NCBI RefSeq assembly: GCF_000003605.2
Contig: NW_003120924.1
Coordinates: 109,624 to 134,414 of the forward strand
Reading direction: 5' to 3'
Length of the DNA stretch: 24,791 bases
Origin: Saccoglossus kowalevskii
Taxonomy: Eukaryota > Hemichordata > Enteropneusta > Harrimaniidae
Position numbers and translations under genes: made by a program. Every line of letters begins with the position of its first letter. Position 1 is the first letter of the stretch. Shown piece after piece: positions 11,537 to 24,791 of the stretch. The notes under the pieces are model-generated. The model had not been told where the DNA came from. It was given only the letters and a program-made list of their open reading frames with translations, and searched no databases.

Positions 11537-12769
11537 GTATCCTTTAAGTGCCAGGCAGTCACGTTCAACATCCACGTGGTTATAAGGTGCCCACGTTCCG
11601 GGGACAAACGGTGTTTTAGCTAAGATTATGGGGCGTGTGTTGTATCATTTGAAAGCTGTGGCGTTTCCATTGCTTGTGTGGGGAAAATTCAGACAGTAAC
11701 GTTAGTGAAAGCATGGCCGTTCTTGAGATCTGCGTCATTAGAAACTGAGCTACATCGGGGGGGGGGGGGGGGGCTTCTGCACGCTTGACTTGAACCATGG
11801 GAAAAAAGGTACTTCAAAATCCTAAATAGAAATTTACAAAAAAGCAACGCCTTTTTGTAAGAGAAGACTTTATTACACCAAGTTATAATGAAAAAGATGA
11901 ACTGGGGTGAAACAGAACAAATTTAGCAAATTTGAAACATAAATAATACAAAAAGCTAAATACTGGGTGGGTGGGTGGGGATGTGGGTGAGGGTAATTTA
12001 TGTTGTGTAAAATCAGAACTGTGACTGACGAGAGCATGGACGAAACAGCAAAATGGCTGACTGCGTTGTGTTGTCACAGGAAGCACTGTCTCAGCAAAGA
12101 CCTGTGTCATATGACGCCTTATTAGCCGATTTTAGCTAAAATAGCGCTCCATCACCTTTTTATACCACTGTTTATACACAAAACTTGATATTGCTTTTTA
12201 CAATTTAAGTTTCCTGGTTGCCGCCCCAAGAGGCCAGTGACTAGTAATGTTTCCAACATTATGATTGGTTCATGATATTCTCGCTGTTTGTGATATTTCT
12301 CTTGGTTACCTGACGTCGGGGCTTACACCCCTAGCAAGCAATGCCAGAACCATCTCAAATATTAAATCTAATCAGGCAGGTTGTATGGGCATGACGTTAT
12401 TGCATTATTAAAGACTCGTTTACGAAAAACGAATATTAGAATGTTTTATGTCACTTAGTCACGTACCTTTGGACCAGAATCTCAACCCAATGAAACAATA
12501 TGGCGATTACTAGTTACCCTGGTCCAACTTACCATTCACAAGGGACTCCGGGAACCATCTCACTGGGGGTGCTATGTGAGAAAACACATGATAAATATAT
12601 ACAGAACTCTAGGGGGCGCCTGCTCAAAGAAACATCTGTTCACTCCTTTGAAATGCCATGCATGTCTGTATTCCTTAATGTTAATTACTCAGATGCATAC
12701 TCTATGCTTGCAGTGAAACAAGAGACCTTTTTAGATGACTTTGACTCGCCTGCTGCTCCCAAAACGTAG
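11326..12769 (+). CDS. COA3: Cytochrome c oxidase assembly factor 3 (COA3/CCDC56), two exons
   Basis: Small inner-mitochondrial-membrane protein that helps stabilise newly made COX1 during complex IV assembly. Exon 1 is 11326-11536 and exon 2 is 12693-12769; 288 bases give 95 residues plus stop (human about 106). Residues 17-55 are a charged helix with RVDFKADKISEADLEFV and a basic stretch RQRGRARYVKRN. Residues 57-75 are one membrane span. The tail YSMLAVKQETFLDDFD matches the conserved COA3 C-terminus. The split Tyr codon (T plus AT) restores the family's aromatic after the span. The donor TTT-GTATCC is weak, the acceptor TTACTCAG is good. Exon 1 alone stops after CIL, which is intron read-through. 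The start is the first ATG, in a YY1-like context. Identification rests on the pattern around the span and the tail. Confidence 0.85.
11537..12692 (+). other. COA3 intron
   Basis: A 1156-bp intron. It contains a 17-G run (11757-11773), a GGGT-rich patch near 11965-11990 and a small open frame at 12053-12139, listed separately. No other gene is recognised inside it. Confidence 0.75.
12053..12139 (+). CDS. Possible 28-residue ORF inside the COA3 intron (tentative)
   Basis: GCAAAATGGCTGAC, another YY1-like start context, opens MADCVVLSQEALSQQRPVSY followed by DALLADFS and a stop. The composition looks protein-like but 28 codons prove little. The frame beginning ATG at 12036 is also open across the same bases. 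It could be an unannotated first exon, a microprotein or chance. Confidence 0.15.
   Translation: MADCVVLSQEALSQQRPVSYDALLADFS
12693..12769 (+). CDS. COA3: COA3 exon 2 (residues 71-95)
   Basis: Follows TTAATTACTCAG. Encodes YAYSMLAVKQETFLDDFD, then SPAAPKT and TAG. The open frame extends upstream to 12500, but that part is intronic read-through. Confidence 0.85.
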
Positions 12770-12888
12770 CATCCAGTTACACACCCACATATTAAAACCA
12801 AAGACCTATGTGAGTGAAGTCGCCATTGTTACCATGAAGCAAGTGGTATGGAAAGGAGAAGAATATTAGACTTCCAACACAAGACTTG

Positions 12889-12894
12889 AATAAA
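12889..12894 (+). terminator. COA3 polyadenylation signal
   Basis: AATAAA lies 120 bases after the COA3 stop and is followed within 20 bases by a T/GT-rich stretch, as expected for a cleavage site around 12905-12915. Confidence 0.65.
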
Positions 12895-12914
12895 CACTTT
12901 TGTTTTTATATCAT

Positions 12915-13320
12915 CTAGCTTGTTCTGTACTGGAGTGACTTCTACTTGCAGACCTGAGTGTGAAAACTACTATTGATACTGTATACAAAATATGATGAAA
13001 AATTAATTAACCTGATACTAAATTGTCTTTAATTATTGAAAGAAAACATAGTAATAATGTATCTTTGATTGTTTATTGATTTATAGGGCGTATAAATACA
13101 CGGGCATGCGACTTCCATAATCCTGTACTGGTACATGACCTCATTGATTAACCACACAAGAGTATAATCTTTACAGATTCAAAGGGCGACAGTTGTCGCA
13201 CCAAGTCAATTTTCAATATGGTCTGTTGTAACGCAGACATGTGTAAAAATTCTTTGTTTATTTCACAAAATTTGAATGCACATTGACTGTCGCGCTTTAA
13301 ATTTTATTTGTATAACTTTT
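12915..13320. other. Intergenic, nothing recognised
   Basis: AT-rich, with no supported gene or repeat. Confidence 0.5.
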
Positions 13321-13322
13321 CA

Positions 13323-13540
13323 TATGTCATGACCTTCAAAAGGTCACACATCCTGGTACTTTCTGGGGATACAAGTTCACTATCAATGAGAATTTTCAAT
13401 TTCCCCCCCCCTCCAAATGTGAAGAGTTGTCATTGCAGGTTAAAACCAGTTAGACGTATATAATATTAGAGATTATTGCTGTAATGGACAACAATACCCC
13501 TGTAAAGTACCAGGATGTGTGACCTTTAGGGGTCATGTAT
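13323..13540. mobile_element. 218-bp MITE with inverted ends of about 45 bp
   Basis: Left arm 13323-13371 and right arm 13495-13540 are reverse complements with a 24-base perfect core (AAAGGTCACACATCC and onward). The interior is non-coding. No clear target duplication was found. Confidence 0.7.
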
Positions 13541-14380
13541 GGTATATTGAGTGAGATACTACCACATTGGATTTATTTCGTTTAGACATCGCTAACTGAT
13601 GCAGTTACATGTGTATATTCAAGTCATATTGGCAGGCCGTGGAGGTTTTCATAAAGCAATGTGGTAAGTCATCGTTAAGTTATTATTTAGTGTGCAAATG
13701 TTAGACTAACTTGATTGTCAACTTTTTAACCAATGTTTTATTTACTATGATTGAATTGTATCATTGGAAGTGTGATCGGTGAAAGTCACTTACCGGGTGG
13801 TCAATTGTACAGTTTGTTCTGATTCTAATTTGCTGGTTGGATGTCTCCCTTATTGTATTACTTCATACGTAGCGCTATGATTGTCGAAGTGTTAACACAT
13901 TGGAGGCTACACAGATTGTACTACATACATTATGGACAACATACAACATTATTGGTTGTCAAATTATAAAACCTAAGTTAGTGTAGGTTTTATTTGTAAC
14001 TTGATGTAATAAACCATTAACCAGCAATATTTTGTGTCTAAGTATATTCACCATGATCTTTAATGTCCATACAAAAAAATATAAGGCAATTTAGATTTTG
14101 AACTGCGATAGCTTGAGATGTCAGAGAAAGCTTAAAAAAAACTCATGTGTGTGCATTAGTTGCATGGAGTACTGTATTTACTATACAAAAAGCATATCTC
14201 CAATTCACATAAAACAAAAATTATATTTTTTCTTTATCAATTATCTCAATTTTAACAGAACAAATATGACATTTAAAAATATAACTGCAAGCAGTGATCT
14301 GGGTTGGTCAAAGTGGCTATAGTTTAAAAAATATGAATATTTGATATTTCAGTTATATATCTTGTCTGACAAAAATATTA
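13541..14380. other. Intergenic, nothing recognised
   Basis: AT-rich. The 74-codon frame at 14098-14322 is lysine- and asparagine-rich chance sequence with no recognised domain. Confidence 0.5.
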
Positions 14381-14385
14381 GTGCA

Positions 14386-14550
14386 ACACTACATCTGCAA
14401 CACTACAGTTAAGCATATTAACGAGGTCACATGACTATATATCGATAAGTGTCTTGTTAATTTGCCTTTATTATAGCACTGGTTACACACATCTGCAGCA
14501 GTGCTTGAGATATTACAGTTGTGCATATTAATGAGGTCGCATGAATAATT
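14386..14550. repeat. Two diverged direct-repeat units of about 110 bp
   Basis: ACATCTGCA...TACAGTT...GCATATTAACGAGGTCACATGA near 14391-14433 recurs as ACATCTGCA...TACAGTT...GCATATTAATGAGGTCGCATGA ending near 14544. The offset is 110 bases at the GCATATTA motif. Confidence 0.5.
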
Positions 14551-14809
14551 ACATGAACCCATTTGTACATGGTAGGTAATTAGTAAGCTCAAAATTTAAA
14601 CCGAAACGTGTATATGGCTTATTCCAGAGCACCTATGTACTACGTTTTATTGAAATCTAAAGAGTGGATGAAAAACTCTTAATTGGCTAGTTAGGTCATT
14701 AACACACTCGTCCCTTGACCACAAAGACTTGTTTTGTAGCTCTGTGGAGGAGTAGTTATTCAAATGATTGACTCCATTGTTAGTGTTACATTTTTGACGT
14801 TTTAAAAAT

Positions 14810-15420
14810 CTATTATCTCTGTACCATATGGCTTTGATCCTTTCCAGGACCTTTGGTGATTACATCCCAAAGTTTATTTTTTGAATGTTAAATAAATGCC
14901 GTTATTGACATCTTGAAATCTGCAAACCTGGTTGCTTATATCTGTTGTATTTTTTTAGCCCCACTGTCGAGCAAAGCTTATCGTATGAGTGATTGTAGTC
15001 AGTGTCAATGTTTTACTTTTTCGACCTCTTGAAAACTACAAGCCTGAATGCTCTGATACTTGGTGCATATGTACCTTGGGTAGACCTTTCTTAGATTTGT
15101 TCATTTCATGATGGTATCTTCAATTCTCCAATTTTGGTAAAAATTGATATTTTCAACTTGTTAAAAACCGCAAGTCCAATTGCTTTGATATTACATATAT
15201 AGATACTACATGTGGACCTCTCAGATTCGTTCAATTTGTAATGTCTTCAATTATCTAATTTCGATGAATATTTTTGGTGAAAAGTGATATTTTCGAATTC
15301 TTGTTGAAAACAGCAAGGCTGATTGCTTTGATACTATACACATTGTTCATTTTCCAGTGATATCTTCAGTTCTTTAATTGAAATGTGCATTGCTAACAGC
15401 GGCTGCTTGTTTAGCTCCAT
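14810..15420 (+). repeat. Diverged tandem array of about 100-145-bp units
   Basis: The motif TTTTCGA..TCTTG(A/T)AAAC..CAAG..CTGATTGCTTTGATA repeats with the TGCTTTGATA element near 14830, 14933, 15049, 15181 and 15324. Spacings are roughly 103, 116, 132 and 143 bases. The right border carries AAATGTGCATTGCTAACAGC. The same unit and border occur in reverse orientation at 24483-24791, so this is a dispersed repeat with an internal array. Confidence 0.65.
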
Positions 15421-16080
15421 GATGTAAATTAACATACGTTCAGCACTGGTAATGGCAGCAAATTGCCGATTTTTTTCATGTCTGAAAAGCTCACACTGGC
15501 GCCCATGTGCAATTTATTGATTTTATATTTGTAAACCCACACTTTCTTGTTAAATATAATGGGACTTTGATGCACATAGTTTTTTTTTAAAGATTGGACT
15601 GTCAACATTTGGTCATATATATACCAGTATATACAAAGGCAATGCTTTGTTGAAAATTAATTCTGTTGCTTGTCTGTGGTTTTTATGGATAAAGTTTCAA
15701 ACGCTCACCCATCTCTCCCCTTAAAATAATCCCAATCAATAACTTGAGTACTTTATCATTTTGAAATATTAAATTAGTGTAACAAACAGTAATGTTAATT
15801 CAGAGAAGCAGAAAGTGTATACTTTGGCTGCAAGATAATCTGAAGGAGATATTCAATTGATACATACCTTATCTCTGGTACTGAAATAATCAGGGAAACC
15901 AGTATTCCTCTATCATTTCCAGTGATTTGTGTTTGAACAGTGGAAGTAGCGATTGCTTGATTTGAAAGGGTCATTTCCAAATGTTCTTATGCATATCAAT
16001 TTTGCCATTTCACTGATAAGCAAAATACCAGTACATGTAAAATAATGATAGAATATTGTTTCTCTGCTAAACATTTGAAC
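15421..16080. other. Intergenic, nothing recognised
   Basis: AT-rich. Short minus-strand frames at 15795-16104 have no recognisable domain. Confidence 0.5.
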
Positions 16081-16083
16081 TTG

Positions 16084-16172
16084 CAGCGCGTGTTCGAATT
16101 TCATGTAAATTTACACGCGTTGTATATGTCTCATATCGAACAGGACGCAGCACGACGACTGCCGCCCTTTAA
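16084..16172. mobile_element. GC-rich short MITE, copy 2 (internally deleted)
   Basis: Matches 10967-11078 closely (GCGCGTGTTCGAATTTCATG at the left, TATCGAACAGGACG and ACGACTGCCGCCCTTTAA at the right). It lacks the left terminal bases and an internal segment. Confidence 0.65.
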
Positions 16173-16177
16173 CACCC

Positions 16178-16203
16178 AGTGAAAATAAATGATTTTACAG
16201 TAG
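16178..16203. repeat. Solitary end of the TACTGTAAAAT MITE family
   Basis: AGTGAAAATAAATGATTTTACAGTAG resembles the right terminus of the element at 6382-6528. It directly follows the GC-rich MITE copy. No matching left end is nearby. Confidence 0.4.
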
Positions 16204-16992
16204 ACATTTGCTGGCAACCAACATCACAGCCAAGACGAGAGCGAGGCTATGTAGCAAGTTAAAATATGTAAACAAAAGAGTAGATACAACAAAAACACAC
16301 ACACAAGAAGTACGAAAACTTGCAAATTTGTGAGAAATATATACTCTAGTACTTTAATATAGAACTTTCACTCAGTACAAACAATTATCTAATTTGTATA
16401 CGAGAAAAAAGGCTCAACAATTTATAGTACAAGAACAGATTTCCTACATGTCCTATCAATGAATTTTATAAATGAGAATTACTATAAATCGGATCAAGTT
16501 TTAATTCCTGGTAAAATGGCAGTCAAGTAGCCCAAATATACTAAACTGAAATGTAACATAACCGTGACAGTGACAGTGTGAATTTCATATTAAAAATGTT
16601 TAACTTCATTACATGAAATTTAATGTTGAATATTGAGTAACAAGAAATGAATGGGTGGGGGGGGGGGGAGATAGATGAATGCATTGTTATATTTGGCTTG
16701 CATGATTGCAATGCCACGATTATGAAAACCAGAGGATTTAAACCGAGCTGGTGGCAGTTGTTTTGAATGCAAGATATCAGTAATTTTCCCAGTCAACAAT
16801 TCAAACCACTGGTAGGTTCAGTCGAGAGATGAATTTATGGAATCCTCAAGTCTATGTGCATCACACAGCTTTCAAAACTTAAGCCGTGTAAATAGCACCT
16901 GCCATGCTGCTTTTCTGATCATGATTGACTGACTGATTGCATCATCGCTTTTTCTTGGTGCTCATTTCTTTGACAATTGCAGTATCAATTGT
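16204..16992. other. MCM6 3' flank / probable 3'UTR side
   Basis: No gene recognised. Contains an 11-13 base G run near 16656-16668. The only polyadenylation-like hexamer seen on the minus strand within a few hundred bases of the MCM6 stop is ATTAAA at 16624-16619. Confidence 0.45.
16619..16624 (-). terminator. Candidate MCM6 polyadenylation signal
   Basis: ATTAAA on the minus strand about 370 bases past the stop codon. It is the second-commonest hexamer; no AATAAA was seen closer. Confidence 0.25.
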
Positions 16993-23636
<6,644 letters not shown>

Positions 23637-23639
23637 CTG

Positions 23640-24080
23640 AAAGAAAAAGTGTATCAAATTTTGTAAACACAAAATGAACAAAAACAAAATTTGATAAAAA
23701 ACAAATTGACAGCCATATTTATTATTAAACTGTAAATGTATTTCATTTAACCACAGTGAATGTCATAATTGTTGCTGCCCAAATTTCAACACAATTTTAC
23801 ACATTTTTCTCGTCTTTTTTTATAAATTTTTGACCAAATTGACACAATTTATCATTGGCTACAGGTTTTTATTAAAATTGTTGGAAAAAGGTGTTTTTCA
23901 AGTTCTGCTAAAAATACGACTCCATGCTACTGGTCTAAAGATTGATCACATGGCATATTTAGTAGCTCAGTAGTTCTATTCTTATACTAATTTTCATGTT
24001 TTTTTCTTCCATTCTTAGTTGCATTTATTCAATGTTTTATTCATGATTTTGGTGGAGTGAACTGAACTGTACTTCAGTTT
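23640..24080. other. MCM6 intron / upstream side, nothing recognised
   Basis: AT-rich sequence upstream of visible exon A. No further MCM6 exon was found up to the right edge, so at least 1.1 kb separates exon A from the preceding one. Confidence 0.6.
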
Positions 24081-24267
24081 TGTTTTGTCCTGAACAATAA
24101 CATTAGCTTATGTTTTTTTTCCCTCGTTCTATAATTGTATGTATATAATGTGCTATTTGTGATATTAGTTGTGTGAAGTAATAATTCTGTTTTTGTTTTA
24201 CAACCATAAAATTACTATGTAGTAGATTTTCGTGTTGAAATAAAATTATTATTATTATTATTATTAT
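24080..24267 (+). repeat. Retroelement-like 3' end with TTA tail
   Basis: T-rich sequence ends in GTTGAAATAAAATTATTATT extended by further ATT repeats to 24267. This is the third AATAAA-plus-TTA tail in the window on the plus strand. Confidence 0.4.
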
Positions 24268-24482
24268 GTGGAAACAAGATGTGATTCAATAACCACACCA
24301 TCAGTTGACACCATTATAAACCTAATTCATAACAGTCATTCATGGAGGATTTCAGCAGGCATGTGTGAAAACAAGGTCAAGTAGAACAGCGCATGTAAGG
24401 ATCACAGAAACATAAAAGTTTTCATAGTGACAAGTTACAAGCAAGCTAGTAAATGCAAAACAAGCAGCCTATCGGCTGAGAT

Positions 24483-24791
24483 AGCTCCGCTGTTAGCAAT
24501 GCACATTTCAATTAAAGAACTGAAGACATCATTAGAAAATGAACAATATGAATAGTGTCAAAGCAATCGAACTTACAGTTTTTAACAAGAAGTCGAAAAT
24601 ATCACTTTTTACCAAAAATAACAAAAATATTCACCAAAATAAATTAATTAGAGAATTGAAGATATCATCACAAAATGAACAAATCTGAGAGAGGTCCACA
24701 TGTAATATCAAAGCAATCGGACTTACAGTTTTCAACAAGAAGTCGAAAATATCACTTTTTACCAAAAATGACAAAAATATTCACCAAAATT
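24483..24791 (-). repeat. 150-bp-period tandem repeat, inverted copy of the 14810-15420 array
   Basis: ACTTACAGTTTT(T/C)AACAAGAAG recurs at 24571 and 24721, with near-identical flanks on each side. The left border GCTGTTAGCAATGCACATTT is the reverse complement of the right border of the array at 14810-15420. The array runs off the right edge. Confidence 0.75.

Noticed and set aside
12500-12692. 5' part of the 89-codon ORF ending at 12769 as a separate gene
   Set aside because: Only the part after the acceptor at 12692 is conserved COA3 sequence; the rest is intron.
14810-15420. CRISPR array
   Set aside because: Units are 100-145 bp, diverged, lack short identical repeats with unique spacers, and the DNA is animal.

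Overview
This is animal (metazoan) nuclear DNA. It holds parts of two conserved multi-exon genes on the minus strand with phase-correct GT-AG introns and one GC-AG intron. Between them is a small two-exon gene on the plus strand. The long AT-rich gaps contain short inverted-repeat elements, a decayed LINE, and several microsatellite or tandem-repeat patches. The gene sequences and repeat style (LINE 3' ends with TTA tails, many hairpin MITEs) fit a marine invertebrate, perhaps a deuterostome such as a hemichordate. The species cannot be fixed from the sequence alone. Nothing bacterial, viral or CRISPR-like was seen.

Layout. 1-4740: the heat shock cognate 70 gene (HSC70/HSPA8 type), minus strand. 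It has a TATA promoter near 4631-4680, a non-coding first exon and eight visible coding exons (586 codons). The last exon, carrying the C-terminal tail, lies beyond the left edge. 4740-11300: an intergenic, repeat-rich desert. It holds MITEs, hairpins, a 206-bp AT-rich foldback, a decayed minus-strand LINE (about 7010-7760) interrupted by a 64-bp insertion, and two TTA-tailed retroelement-like ends. 11326-12769: a compact two-exon gene for the mitochondrial cytochrome c oxidase assembly factor COA3 (95 aa), recognised only after joining two exons across a 1156-bp intron. 12900-16990: a second repeat-rich gap with a 24-bp-core inverted-repeat MITE and a diverged tandem array. 16993-23636: the 3' half of MCM6 on the minus strand. 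Ten exons give 512 residues, from just before the AAA+ core to the stop codon. The N-terminal half lies beyond the right edge. 23640-24791: intronic or flanking repeat sequence, ending in a 150-bp-period tandem repeat that is an inverted copy of the array at 14810-15420.

The three genes are ordinary housekeeping genes (protein folding, complex IV assembly, replication licensing) with no evident functional link. I found no convincing new biological system. The more interesting signals are a GC-AG intron in HSC70, a perfect heat-shock element inside the HSC70 5'UTR intron beside an antisense TATA box, and several repeat families shared between distant parts of the window.
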